From NCBI GenBank assembly GCA_008921705.1, contig VFFE01006711.1, forward strand, positions 813,172-877,171: a stretch of 64,000 nt of DNA, read 5' to 3'. The position numbers and the translations under genes are program-made. The DNA comes from Burhinus oedicnemus. Lineage: Eukaryota; Chordata; Aves; Charadriiformes; Burhinidae. Below the pieces are notes generated by a model that did no database searches, had not been told where the DNA came from, and saw only the letters and a list, made by a program, of their open reading frames with translations. This document shows, in pieces, positions 14,016-25,957 of the stretch (its first letter is position 1; the number at the start of each line of letters is the position of its first letter).

Positions 14016-17000
14016 CTGGAACAGAAGCAGACAAGATTTATACACATAAAAAGACTTACTCTAGAGCAACTGCAGTAATTAAATGTTGGCTAAGGTCTGC
14101 AAGCTCCAGCAGCTAGATTTATAGACAAGCACCAATCTTTGCCATTTCCCAGCCCACTAATTCATGCTCTTGGTGTACTTTGGAAGATCAAAGCCTTAGA
14201 AAGTACAAACACTGGTAATAAGGACATGGATATACTTGATCCAGCTGTACACCGGATCTCAAGGGATCAAGGGGTATTGCCAAGTTCTGTTTCTGGATCT
14301 GCAATAGCACCTCACGAGGCATCACTCAGAGCATAAGCAGCCCTGGCCTGAATGCCTGAAAATTGCTGTCAACACCACGGGACATTTTGACCCATGCACG
14401 GCATTAGCTACAATTCCTCTAGCCCTATTAATACTTCTTTGCATGTCATCTCAGAGGGGTCTCCATTTCACAGAGAGGTGGAGGAAGGAGGACAAACTGA
14501 GCCACAGTCAGTGGTTAGTCTGGGTGCTCTTTGCCTGTTACAGTTGTAAAGCAAAGTTGTATGCTCGTTAAAATTAAAGCATTTCCCTTCTTAGAGGCTG
14601 AGTGTTCACACTGTTGGTGACAAGCCAGGGTTATTCCCTAGCTTTTGATCATCTGTCCCTCCCCACAATCACCATGTACGTTACTTTCTGGTTTTGTCAA
14701 AGAGCACGTGTATCCTAACCCAGCTGACAGGGTCTTGGTTGAATTAGAGTTAGTACAACTGGCTTTTAGAGTAGCAGAGGAGGGTTAGCAAACCCTTCTC
14801 TCAGCTACAGCCCAGCAACCTCTCTACCTCTGACAACTGCAAAGGAACTAAGTGAATGAAGAGTCTTTCTGACCACACCAGTAGGCAGACTGGGTCAGGA
14901 CTCTGGTGGCCTCTGCCTTAGTGCCCTTTCCCAGCCTCCCTCATGACACCCCCTCACTCCCCCATCCATGGCCCAGGAGCACCATTGACACCATAGGAGT
15001 GCCAGGCTGGAGCCTGGCCACAGGCCTGACACCCAGGCTAATGTCCTAGCCTGGCCTCAGCCAGTCCCTGTCCCCAGTAAGCTGCTTGATGCCCAGGGCT
15101 GGGGCTGCCCCTGGCTGCCCCGCTCCCAGCTGGGGTGGTGGGATGGGCCCTGGCTGTAAGATCCTGCCCTGCTGTCCCAGGGACCTTAGACGGCTCCCGG
15201 CTTCCCAGCCCTCAGGGAGCCACCAGCCCTCACGTCACCCTGACAGCCCGTACCCACAACAGTGCAGCAAACAGCCAGTTTGTGCACACCCCGCTGCTAC
15301 TGCCGCAGGAAAGACAGGCAACCTGCAGGCTGTCAGCATCCAGCTCCCAGAGTTCTTAAAGCAGTTCTTAAAGCAACCAAGTTTCTCTCTGCCCTCAGAC
15401 TCTCCGCACAACTGCTCCCACACAATTTCTGCCCAGAATTTCAGCTTCAAATTATACCAGCAAAGGAAGAACAAACAGAGAAGCACAAAGGTTTATTGGC
15501 TATAAAATCATTTGATCCTCTCCCAGCAGGGTCGTTACAGACTTCTCTGTAATTCTGCAAGGTACCTGGGCTGTGAAGGCTGACAGATTACTCTCAATGG
15601 ACATTACCAAAGAGACAATCTCGGCACAAACTTCTTTGAATAGCAGGAAACACTTCTAATTTTAAAGTGAGCGTAAAAAAGAAGCTTGCCTTATTTTCCA
15701 GGCAAGGAAAGTTTGGGGGGGGGCGCGCGCATGTGTGTGTGTGCACACATGCATCTGAGCACCTGGATTTGGCTGAGATGGTCTTGCTGGAAACTGAATC
15801 CTCCCCACTCCGAGTAGGTAGCATCAGGGACACCATCTAAGATGCCACCAAAGGACCAGGGGGCCAGTGTAATATGTATGACAAACACCAACCTCAGATC
15901 TCTAGTCTGGAAAGCCAAGGCTTGCAGTCACCATTCCCTAAGTATCTGCCTCTCACAACACCTAGCAAAACACCTTCACCTGACTCACAATGCGCATCTG
16001 CCAGAATAGGAAGCTGACTATAAAACCAAAGACAGAAAGCTGGGAGCACAACAGCATACTAAAAGCTTATCTGCCCTAAATCTATTTATTTAAATGTATG
16101 TATCTTCCCATACACCTGTGCATTTGTATGCTGTTCTGCTTGCATGCTTATCTATCTAAATAGCATTTCAATTTCTGGGCAACAGCATGCTTCATTAGCT
16201 TAGCTAAAGTTCTCTCAGCTTTTCAATTATCCACCTCTCTTTTCTCCAGGATGAAACTTATTGTACAATGTCTCAGCCTGAGAACTAATAGATATACATG
16301 TACCCTTTAATCTATTGCATTCCTGCCCATAAAACAGGTGCCTACTGAGGCAATATGAAGGAAAATCCAAAGCCCCTAAGGGTACAATTTTGGAGGAAAC
16401 CTGTTGGAGCTTATTGATAACAGCTCTAAATCACTACTCACTTAATGGAGTGGGTGGGGCACTCACAATACCACGCATGCCATTTCATGAGATTTAGTGG
16501 AAAGGGAGAACATCTGAAAGGAGCCTCTGCAAAGCAAAGGTGAACTGGGCTCTCAGCTCCTATGGACAGTCAACTTGTGACCAAATCTTTCCCAACATCT
16601 AAGTACAGGCACTTGCATGTAATGTGCTTTTTACACCCAAAGAGCCTTCACAAGGTAAGACACAATTAAAACAGTTACACCTGCTTTGAATAATATAGAA
16701 ATAAATGGTTAATACATGACTTACAGCTCTTTCAGTAAGTGGCTCAACTTTCACTCTTCCAGGGCTCAACTTGCCACAGCCTGATGTACCTACTGCTGGT
16801 GACACCTACCCTTGGCTAACACACACTTCTCCTGCATTGGCTCATACTTGGTTTGGTCTAAAGACTTCAACATGGTCTTGATGTCCTCTTTCCTGAGGGC
16901 ACTTCAGATAGTCATGACTACTGAGTTACCTATCAGAGGCAAACATTTCTAGTCACACAACACCACATTCTAACCGCAGACAGAAAGGTGGAGTCTGCTG

Positions 17001-18654
17001 GAACCATCACTATAGGTCTGCCCTGTTACTACTATCCTCTACATGTCTAGTTATGGAGGCTGTTGGCAAGAGGATGCTGGCCTACACTAATCCCTGGCCC
17101 TGACTGAGTATGGCTATGTATATTAAGTTATGATTGGAACAAGCTTGCTTATGATAAAACAAACAACCTATTTTCTGAACACCAGAAAGCAAAAGAAAGA
17201 CCACAACCCTCACTTTGCATATAATGACTTGCTTGTAATCCCATACGGAGGCACAGACCTCTTAGAGAACACTTGGTTGCCCAGTCCTGGAAAAATTACA
17301 AAGCCTTAGGAATACAGGCCAATACATCCTGTGGTTAACAATCCACTATCACACCAAAACTAAAGCAGTCATTTCTTTAGCTCAGGTCATAAGGAAATAC
17401 GGTCAAATGCAACTTATTCAAACTTTAATAGAAATCTATGTTGCAGTCATCCCAGAGTTATCTGTCAGGTCACAAATATAAAGTCCAGAAGCTTTTCATA
17501 TTGAAAAAGTAGCCACTAATGTTCTTAAGGCACATCTGTGGAACATTAGCTTGTGATGGGTAAAGACAGCCTGTCTTGAGGCCTCCAGCTTCTGAATGAC
17601 TGTAATTTAATGGAAGGATTTTGTACAATAATGACTCAGGTAGAGGAGACCTTAACACCTCATCACTGCCGCCAAACACCATTGCTTTCTTTTTCTGTTT
17701 GACTGAAGGCCACATTTCCTGTTCTGCATGAAGAGCATGAGATAGACATGTGCTTAGCACCATCAAGCTGAGAGACAACTCAGTCTTGCAGACAGGAATA
17801 CAAACCTTGTCTCTGAAGACTATTTCTAACTAATTTACTTCTAAACACCATTAGAAGCTCGGTGGGTCAGTTCATTAGCCATGCCCTTTTTTCATTCAAG
17901 ACCAGAGACTGAAAGTGATGCTAATACACACATTTTCTGTAAACAAGGTTAGTTCTGAATTCCAGAATGGGTCTCTCCAATGCTTAGCTGGTGCAGGTGT
18001 GAGAGGGGCAAAGGCTAAGAGGAGGATAATTTTGAGTGGTATCTTTAGTTCTTAGACTGTTATGACGCATTTATAGCAAAATAGTACCTTCAACTGTGAA
18101 ATCATTTTGCCCTATTTCACCTCCAACTCTATTCAGTTGCCACCACTGTATCTCTGGAAATTGATAGTCGAATCCTTTAGGAGACAGCAACGTTAGCAAC
18201 ATATCTCTATTGTCCTTATCAACACCTACTGCCCTCTCCACTCCCTCCCTTTATCTGTCTTACCAGTTTAATACTAAATTCTGTAAACAAAAAACACAAG
18301 TGAGGGACATCTCCTCTCAGAAATACCTGAAGCACAAAGGATAACTTCTTACTCAGTATATACGTGCCTGTAGGAAAGAAACCCCACCTGAAAGCTTATA
18401 GTACATTACTAGTGCAAACTGTAATTCATATATGTGTGATTATGTATATAGCCATTATATTTATAAAAATGGTACAATAATCATTATATTAATCAACAAA
18501 AGCAAAAAAAAGATGGTAAAACGCAGATAAGAATGATCTCATTTGTTCATTTTGTAGACACTAGCAGATGTTGGCCACGTGATGTAAGACATATTAGCAC
18601 AACTGTTGGCTTATACCCATCAGGAAACCCTCTCAAAGTAACAATTTTCCTTAC
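14016..18654 (-). other. SORCS3: SORCS3 intron (4,639 bp)
   Basis: GT-AG intron with donor GTAAGG and acceptor CTGTTCCAG. It includes a GC-rich, C-run patch at about 14880-15320 containing a 139-codon plus-strand open frame with no recognisable domain. It also includes the G-run and alternating purine-pyrimidine tract at 15715-15754. I see no clear transposon. Confidence 0.85.
15715..15754 (+). repeat. G9 run plus 32-bp alternating purine-pyrimidine tract (Z-DNA candidate)
   Basis: Nine G (15715-15723) run into CGCGCGC, then ATGTGTGTGTGTG, then CACACATGCAT. From 15723 to 15754 purines and pyrimidines alternate without a break for 32 bases, beginning with CG steps, the most Z-prone dinucleotide. 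Within it GCATGTGTG (15729-15737) and CACACATGC (15744-15752) form a 9-bp inverted repeat with a 6-base loop. Confidence 0.85.
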
Positions 18655-18746
18655 CACATGTGCCGGATGGGCACTGATGTGTGTTTCAGGGCCACTAGTG
18701 CCCCTCCCCAATCCAGAAACCACACATTGTATTGCTCCTCGAAGAT
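18655..18746 (-). CDS. SORCS3: SORCS3 coding exon (VPS10p propeller)
   Basis: This 92-bp exon encodes IFEEQYNVWFLDWGGALVAL then KHTSVPIRHM and the first two bases of a Trp codon. The acceptor is TTATTTGCAG and the donor is GTAAGG at 18654. The NVWFLDWGGALVA segment identifies SORCS3, since SORCS1 has LYLDQGGVLVA here. It follows the Asp-box exon directly in protein order. No open frame starting at ATG reveals it, and it was found by searching for the expected protein after the WRQ end of the previous exon. Confidence 0.95.
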
Positions 18747-18854
18747 CTGCAAATAAATTAGGTACTGCATGAGTGCTCCACCTCACTGGGAAGGGAAGAT
18801 TCAGAAGAAGAATAGAAAAAGGCTCCATGCTTTCCTTTGCTCTACAAAACATAC
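18747..18854 (-). other. SORCS3: SORCS3 mini-intron (108 bp)
   Basis: The intron runs from GTATGT at 18854 to TATTTGCAG just above 18746. Both neighbouring exons are secure and in phase (…SWRQ|IFEEQ…). It contains a pyrimidine-rich stretch before the acceptor and is near the minimum comfortable size for vertebrate splicing. The other introns here are 0.7 to 12.7 kb. Confidence 0.92.
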
Positions 18855-18931
18855 CTGTCTCCAGGAATTTCCACCATCAGAAGAGATGAACACGCCAACG
18901 TCAGTGTAGGAAAGCTCAGAGCCAATATTGC
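18855..18931 (-). CDS. SORCS3: SORCS3 coding exon (VPS10p, Asp-box)
   Basis: This 77-bp exon begins with GC, completing a Gly codon, and encodes NIGSELSYTDVGVFISSDGG followed by NSWRQ. ISSDGGNSW is a textbook Asp-box (S-x-D-x-G-x-x-W) of a propeller blade. The acceptor is TTGTGTTGCAG and the donor is GTATGT at 18854. It ends on a codon boundary and is followed only 108 bp later by the next exon. The ELSYTD segment fits SORCS3. Confidence 0.97.
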
Positions 18932-21164
18932 CTGCAACACAAGCGTCAGACATTCTTGTATGGATGAATGCAGAACTGCATTTTTCCAGGAAAGCAAAAT
19001 TCCTTGGCCTGACCAGTGCTTTTTTGCTGTTCTTGATTCTATTCACATCTAAAAACAGCACCGTGGTCAGGTGGCAAGAGTCATTTACAAGAGCTGTGCC
19101 ATTTGAAAATTCACACTGGCAAGAAACAGTATTATCAGCTTATTTTCCCAACAGATAGCATTGCCCATAATTGCAAGCCACTAAAGGCAGGATTATTCTA
19201 GGCAAGGACCTACATACTCAAAAGTCTGTGTATGAAACCCCACGGCCATTTGGTGCATACAAGTCATCTGAATGGCAACAGAATAGTGGCCACTGTTCCT
19301 GGCTACCAGATATTTCATTTCATACACATTTTTCTCTGAACTTGTAGTCTTTGTGCTCTGGCTAGTGACTTGCTTCTCTGTGATCTGCCAGTCTTTGTCA
19401 AGGATAAGGCAATTACCTCTGTCTCTACTTGTGTAAAGGAAAGCACCCAAAGGGTGTTATATGGCTGAATTTAGAGGTGAAACCTAGGCCCCGCTGAAGC
19501 CCATGATTATGGGGCTAGAAAGTCTACTCAAGATTCTATCAAAATGCTCAAACACATAACTGATCTCAGAACCTGCAGTCAAATAAACGAAGCTTCTTCC
19601 TCAGTTTCCTAATTGTTTGCAATTAATGAGGACTGTGATGTAATGAAATATGAGTTCCATTTGAAGGAAATCTTGTTTGTTCAGGTATGAACCTCACCTG
19701 AGGGCAGAAACGGTTCTGACAATTCAGGTGGGTCAAATGACTTTGCAGCAGAGAGGTACAGACCAGACAGAGCAGCACTCTAGGCAATGTTGATTGTTCT
19801 CATTGGCCTAGCTGTCTCAAATTGTGAGTTTAAACTTACTGATTACCTGGTACGGTTCTTAATTTTAATCTTGTAATTTCCGTTATGACGGAAACTGTTC
19901 TGCTGACAGCCTGACAGAGTAAACTACTCTGCCTTCACCAGGTGTTAGGGAATGGACACGCCATGCATGAAAGCAATGTAAAGAAAAGTTCAAACATCGA
20001 CCTCAACCATATATAGAGAAAGCATAGCAGAATACCATTTGGAGACACTACCTCAGAGCTTGAAACTGTGTGTTTTCCAAGGTCCCTCATCTGAGACAGC
20101 AGAGAGAACCTCAAATCTTACAGTGATACATCTTAATACAGAGTAAATAATGAACTTAGACTAAATCCCCAGCCCTCTGAAGCCTCTGAGCATCCACCAA
20201 CAGTTGCAAGAAAGAGATGCTCAATATCTGAAAAACTTGCACGTGCTCTGAATACACCTTATTAGCTTATTCTCCACACTGCCCTGATGTCAGCATCTTG
20301 CTTCTTCTTCCAGAGTTAAAATTTCCACAAGCAGCAGGCTCACTGAACAACGTAGGTCTGTTCTAAATTAATTTGTTCTCATCTCCCCACTTCCCAAAGT
20401 ACCCAGTGGCTGAGGGAAAAGCTACCACAGTCACCCAGGAATTGTTTTTTCTGCTGGTCTGTCAACAGTACCTTCAATCAGTGCTAGGTGATATTCTGGT
20501 GGTATGAACGTCTGTCCCACAGGACACAGGCGGATGGAACACTGACAGATATCCCATCAAAAGGCCTCCCAATGATAATGGTTCACAGTCACCATATTGT
20601 GGTCAAACCCATGACTTCTTTATTCAAAGCCCATAAATTCTTTACCCCGTGAGCCACTCTTACACCTTCCAAATAAGACTGTTTTTAAAGCAGGCGTAAT
20701 TTGCATGGAAGGAAGGGAGAGCTAATATTTTTTCTTCAAAAATAGCAAAGGGAGAGGTGGCACTCTTACACATCTGTAGCATCAACAAGAGCATAATGAA
20801 AACACACTAATGAAAATGTTAATTGAATTTCTGACATTTAATGCTGGAAAATGAGAAATTAAAACCCAGATGTGGGCTGACACACTCCTGTCACCATCAT
20901 GGAATGCAACTAGCTACATTGTTGTGACAATGCTCTTTCAAAAAATAAAATTTCCGTCTCAGGGGGGCAGGAAAATTCACGGAAGGCTTTTCCATCAGTG
21001 CTCAGGATGTAGGAAATGTCACACTGTCCATCTACCTAATCCTCTTCCATGACACCAGCAAGAATGACCGACTGCTCTACATGAAGGTACAAAAAAACCA
21101 TGTTGTGGTCAACCATGTAGAAGGACAGTCTATAGGGACATCCAGGTTCATGAGTATAAATCTA

Positions 21165-21225
21165 CTGGGTCAGTCCAAAGGTCAGTTTAGCCCAGTGCCT
21201 TATCACGAGTGGAAGTCCTCAAGAA
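21165..21225 (-). mobile_element. Old CR1-like LINE fragment
   Basis: The plus strand reads CTGGGTCAGTCCAAAGGTC, then TTTAGCCCAGTG. This is the reverse complement of the GGTCTGACCCAGTATGG signature near the 3' end of an old CR1-type LINE found across reptiles and birds. The fragment is short and diverged. A related fragment in the opposite orientation lies at 8600-8650. Confidence 0.55.
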
Positions 21226-22458
21226 TTAGAAACTGACTTAAAGGCAAAAGTGTAAGTTTTATGTCATCATATTTTAAATATCAAAACCGGAAAGCTGACT
21301 TTCCAAACAGGGATTTCTGGACTGTGGCAAGGAAAGAGAGTAAAAAGGTGAGATTCTGTCTGTTCTATCATTCTATGTGTCTGTTTTTCTGTGCAAACCT
21401 GTTCCATTACTTTCTTCATTCTCTCCATCTAGTTTCTTTCAGCTACGTGGATTCAAATCCCACCAAACATAACTCCCAAACAAGTCAAGAGGATTTGGCA
21501 GCTATGCAATTAGATACTAAAAAATAATTCTTCCCTTTGCAAGAATCTAAACTCTGCTCTCACATCAAGAGTCCGAGTTTCCCATCATTGTTGGAAACAT
21601 ACCACTGTAAATCAAAGTGTAAGAGACAGAGAGTTTGAGCAGCCAATATCTGTGAGAATAACTTGCAATGCTTACCCTGGAACACATTCGCGAACATGGT
21701 GAGATGTTGCTGCTGTTGTGAAACTGGTTAGTGGAAACAGATGTGTATATTCCCAACAGGTTAAGCTTTTTATTGTACAAAGCAGTAAGGCGGAAATTAT
21801 ATTCTGCCTTTTAAAGGTTAATTGTTAGACTGGGAAAGCATTCATCCCATGCACTGGCAGCTTGGAAAGAACTTAATTTACTAACAATCTAGATCAATGC
21901 CTAGAATCTCACTGTCCTGCTGCCTCTATTTGCTTCCTAAAAAGTTACAGGAAAAAGGTTTTGCAATCACAGCATCACGAGTAGGGCTTGCTCCTAAGCA
22001 TCCATCTAGCAAATGCGACCTGCCAGGAGCGATGACTCCACTTGGCTATGCATAGGAAGATCTTGAGGTTTAAATTAAATTATCTCGCCCCGTTTGGCCT
22101 GGATCAGTGAACTGGAAATCACATGGCATTTCCCTTGTTGAGATAAAGATGTCATGAACGGAACCTGTCTCTCAGGTTCTGGCTTAGTCCAGCAGACACA
22201 TGGAAGCACAGAAGGACACAAGAATGAAAACGGCTGGAAGAAACAGTGTAAATTCATATAGGCAATATGCTAACATGACACTCTAGGCTGAATAAGACAA
22301 AGGAGATAAAATGAGCCTTAGAAAGAATGGTTAAGGTATTTGGATGTATTTAGGCACATGTAGAAGCCTCCCTGTGAAAAGGCAGGACAGCCCACATACT
22401 TCAGAGGCCAGCTTTCAATAGCACCAGCCATTCAGAAAGCACTCTGGTAGCCTAGTAG

Positions 22459-22478
22459 CTCCCACAGAGCTGTGGGAG
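22459..22478. repeat. Perfect short inverted repeat (9-bp arms, 2-base loop)
   Basis: CTCCCACAG is followed by AG and then CTGTGGGAG, a perfect self-complementary 20-mer. It could form a small hairpin in RNA. There is no T-run or gene context that would give it a role. Confidence 0.6.
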
Positions 22479-23201
22479 TGCTGGGTGTGGTTGGTAGTCC
22501 CATCCATCCTGATGAGGTTGCATGCTATGTGCACACAGGGCCTATAATTGTTGTCAGATTAATTACAGCGGGTCAGCCATTGCCACCGCAAAGCATTGTA
22601 GCAGGTCACCATTAAAACACCACACCCTGTCAAAGCACTGTTTTGCAGAACAACCAACAATAACAATGACCCATGCAGTGTTGAAGAAGTGCTCCTAGTC
22701 TTGGAGAAGCACAGGGTTGAAGGTAGGTGCCATGCACAAGACAGGCACTCATGGAGTCCAGGCTTCACTCAACAGGCTTTGTGACAACTCTGTGCTTGCT
22801 ACTCAGAAGGTGGAATGTATTGATACCTCCCAGGAGCGTAGCCATGATTATAGGCCCTATGGTTACCCATGGTAACTCCAGCAAATGGGTAGACACCTAC
22901 ATCAGTGGTTGTAATGATGTCAAGTGAGAGGAGTTACTAATGCCAGTTGGTAATAATCCCTTGCAGGTGTGGGCTTAGACCTGCATATGGGTTATTGCAG
23001 AGCAACAAATAGGCATTATCTTTTTTTCAAGTCAGGGGCCACATGCCTTCTCCTCGCCCGCAGCAAGTGGGAGTTAATATGAATTAGCTCAGCACTTGCT
23101 GAAACAGAGCTGAAAGCTTTTACATCAACAGGAAATATCTCATACACTCTCAAGCTCCCAGTGAGGCATGGGTGAGTGGTGAGAAGCACTTATGTTCTTA
23201 C

Positions 23202-23304
23202 CTGTTGCCACCAGCAGCCCAGGCGCTGTCTCTTTGCTGGAAATGCTTCCTGAAGTATAAGGATTCTCTGAGAGTTGCAGATGTAAGTGCAGTGAGCAAA
23301 AGGG
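23202..23304 (-). CDS. SORCS3: SORCS3 coding exon (VPS10p)
   Basis: This 103-bp exon opens on a codon boundary with PFCSLHLHLQLSENPYTSGS and continues ISSKETAPGLLVAT plus the first G of a Gly codon. The acceptor is CCTGTCAACAG and the donor is GTAAGA at 23201. The HLQLSENPY and SSKETAPGL strings are the strongest local evidence for SORCS3 over SORCS1 or SORCS2. The Cys at residue 3 belongs to a conserved loop with the Cys of the preceding exon. Confidence 0.97.
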
Positions 23305-23999
23305 CTGTTGACAGGAAACAAACAAAAGGCAGAAGCTTTAATATACAAGTTAAATATCAGAAGAACCCTTGGCAACTGCACACAGATGCTCTGATCCTTC
23401 TGAAAGTGACCCCTCTGCTCTTAGCACTGTTACAAATAGCAGCATATGTTCATTTTCTGAATAAGCACCATAAAAGTAGCTGAGAGCAAGAGAAGCAGGA
23501 ATGCTGCATTGCAAGCAAGCACGTCTGCATTTGCTTTTACCAACAATCCAATCTAGAGCACTTTTTCCCAGAAACTTTCTTATTCTGATTTAAGTTCCAT
23601 AAAAAAGGTCAAGAAAGGTGGTCAGAATTTTCCCTTAAAATCTATGAAGCTATAGAAAAAGAAATCTACTTAATTCAATTAACACTCAGCAGGTCCAGAG
23701 AAAAAACACAGGGAGAGATATTAACCAGTGAAACTTCAGAGAAATACCACTCCCTTGAAACACAGGGGCTACAGCCTACTGTAAAATGGCTATTCACTGA
23801 ATGTTCAATTACGGCAGTAAGCCCAACACAAAGTTCTCGTCTGTAAACTGTGACCCATTTTGGAGCACCTGGACTCTGCTGTTCTCTGACTAGCAAGAAT
23901 CCTTCCTAACCAGTTTCACTGGGTGTTTTCTTAACCCAGTAACTGAAATAAGCAGCTCTGAAGGAGTCAACTATGTTTTGGAAAAGGTCTGCCACTCAC
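23305..23999 (-). other. SORCS3: SORCS3 intron (695 bp)
   Basis: Short intron with donor GTGAGT and acceptor CCTGTCAACAG. I see no repeat or other element within it. Confidence 0.88.
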
Positions 24000-24146
24000 C
24001 AATTGGCAAACTACAGGATCCCCTCTTAGATCAGTGTCTGGTGCCTGCAGCAAACGCCAATCTCTGCCCTTGTTGTAGGTAATGAAAGTCTTGATTTGGT
24101 CATCTATCTTCCTGTTAGCCAGGAATATGCCTTTGATCCCTGCTAC
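24000..24146 (-). CDS. SORCS3: SORCS3 coding exon (VPS10p propeller, Asp-box blade)
   Basis: This 147-bp, phase 0-0 exon encodes 49 residues: VAGIKGIFLANRKIDDQIK, then TFITYNKGRDWRLLQAPD, then TDLRGDPVVCQL. ITYNKGRDWRLL is an Asp-box-type blade motif (S/T-x-x-x-G-x-x-W). The acceptor is TTTTCCTAG and the donor is GTGAGT at 23999. The Cys near the end pairs by position with the PFC Cys opening the next exon, as in the family's PVHCLLPFC segment. The residue before that Cys is Val where I recall His in mammals. The alignment keeps its length, so this is a substitution and not a splice error. Confidence 0.96.
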
Positions 24147-25957
24147 CTAGGAAAAATGGAGAGAGATGAAAAAATACATCGGAAGAACAGGCCAAGAGTA
24201 AGGCCCATCTGAGCACTCTCAGGAGTGGAAGGTCTCTGAAAAAGCAATAAAGTCATCTCAATCCAGCCTTAGAAGACCGTGAATGCCATTACAAGTCCAT
24301 CTTAATGATGCCTGTGCAGCTGAAGGGCCTCATGCAGACTCTCTCTCTCTGGAAGAAAAAGACAAGGATGCTCACAGAGCAAATGGCTAGGAAACAGCCC
24401 ACTTACGGATTTCCTTGAGTGCCTGCAGACAGGCTGATGACAAGCTTGAAGGTACAGCATGCACTGTGTCACACATGAGCTCTGTGAGCCTGGGGATGTG
24501 GTCTGCCCCACTCCCTCCCCAGATTGCCATAACATGGGAGAAAGCAGGTCACATTAGAAGCAGTGTGGGATCTTTTTTTGTATTGGTCTATTTTTCTTTC
24601 TTTTACACAAAAGATGGAAATCCTGAATATGCCGAAACACTGATGTTTTGCAAATTTTATTTCTTCACTTTCCTTCCTCTCCCAAATTCTGTCAAAATCA
24701 ACCCAGTTGTTCCAAATGTTTTGATTTTTGTCAGCAGAACCCACTCCAGCAGAATATGGTTCTGTCAAAATGTCCTCAAGAAGATTTTTTTGTTGAGTCT
24801 GGTCTCTGTTGCACAGCTGTGGCAGGAAGAAGGAACTTGCTGCAAATCTGCAACTTCATGGCAACAGCCAGGATGCAAATCCTTCTACTCTAAAGCCCCC
24901 TGAGTGACACTGCCTTTTGGATGAGTCTGTGAAAATCTCTATCAGCATTTAACAGTAAAGAGTCTATGATACCCAGCTTGGGAATACAGAGTTTGCCAAG
25001 GAGCCGGAGATGGTGCACATTTATTTTAGCTGGTTCATCACGATGAAGAAATACATCTTTTTTCAGAGGCAAGAAAATGTATTTAACTAGGTGAAAATAA
25101 AATGTGAAGTCTGTCCTTTATACTGATCCATGCATTATTTTTGAGTTTTCTCTCATTGCCTTAAACTACCTGGATTTTTATAAACAAATTGATGATGTTG
25201 TTAAATGGGCATTATTCTGGCTGAAGTAAATAAATGTATAATCCTAACTTCTATATGTAACTGAAAACACATTTCTCTATGTAACAGTAGGAATTTCTCA
25301 AGTCAGCCTGCAACCGTTACCGTTAGGTATCACTGATTAGTTTGTTGCTGGCAAAGCACTGAGCCCTGAACCTCAGCAGATCTTCCATCCGATGAGTTAT
25401 GACACACCAAAACCAGAATGCTCTGAAGAAACAAGGAACTGGAACAACTGCTCTGAATGGACTGCTGTTGGGCAAGGCTGAAAGGCCTGGCAGAAGAACA
25501 AGAATGGAAGACAATTCAGGGTAGAAATTATCCAGCTATTATCTCTGAGCAAATGGCATTTATAAACTTTTGCTTAGAATTCATAAATTGCTCAAAACTC
25601 ACAAAGGTGGAATACATATTCCCTACCTGCGAGTAGGTGTCTCTAGCTGTTCAAGGGGAAAACCAGTATTTTGAATCCTTATCTAGACATCCACATTAGG
25701 ATGAGAGGGATAATGGTCTTCCCTTTTGGAAATGCCACGTAGGTAACAAGTCATTGAATTGAAAGCAGCCAGTCATCACACCTATAGCAGAATGCACTGC
25801 ATCTATTCCCACATGAGTCGGCTCAGCATCCAATCCAGAAAATGCCTCTGGGCTGATCCCAAAACAAGTGAAGATCCTGGAAGGCTAGTAAGAGATTTAC
25901 ATTCCCTTGAACTAGCAAGCAGTTGCTGTTCTTTGTAGGGTGACCTTTACTACATAC
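24147..25957 (-). other. SORCS3: SORCS3 intron (1,811 bp)
   Basis: GT-AG intron with donor GTATGT and acceptor TTTTCCTAG. No repeat family or RNA gene is recognised. The 162-codon plus-strand open frame at 24415-24903 lies wholly inside it and has no recognisable domain, so it is treated as chance. Confidence 0.85.

Larger units (their letters stand above)
18932..23201 (-). other. SORCS3: SORCS3 intron (4,270 bp)
   Basis: GT-AG intron with donor GTAAGA and acceptor TTGTGTTGCAG. It contains a fragment of an old CR1-like element near 21165-21225 and a perfect 9-bp-arm hairpin sequence at 22459-22478. The remainder shows nothing I can name. A minus-strand frame at 19193-19450 is not recognised and is likely chance. 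Confidence 0.85.

Noticed and set aside
15086..15505. 139-codon plus-strand open frame in GC-rich DNA
   Set aside because: Pro/Ser/Gln-rich translation follows base composition, and overlapping frames on both strands are also open.
16599..16805. Minus-strand frame with a possible acceptor, considered as an extra SORCS3 exon
   Set aside because: The SORCS3 exons at 18655-18746 and 14015-13908 already join in phase, leaving no missing residues to place here.
24415..24903. 162-codon plus-strand open frame
   Set aside because: It lies antisense within an intron, has overlapping frames of similar length, and shows no conserved motif.
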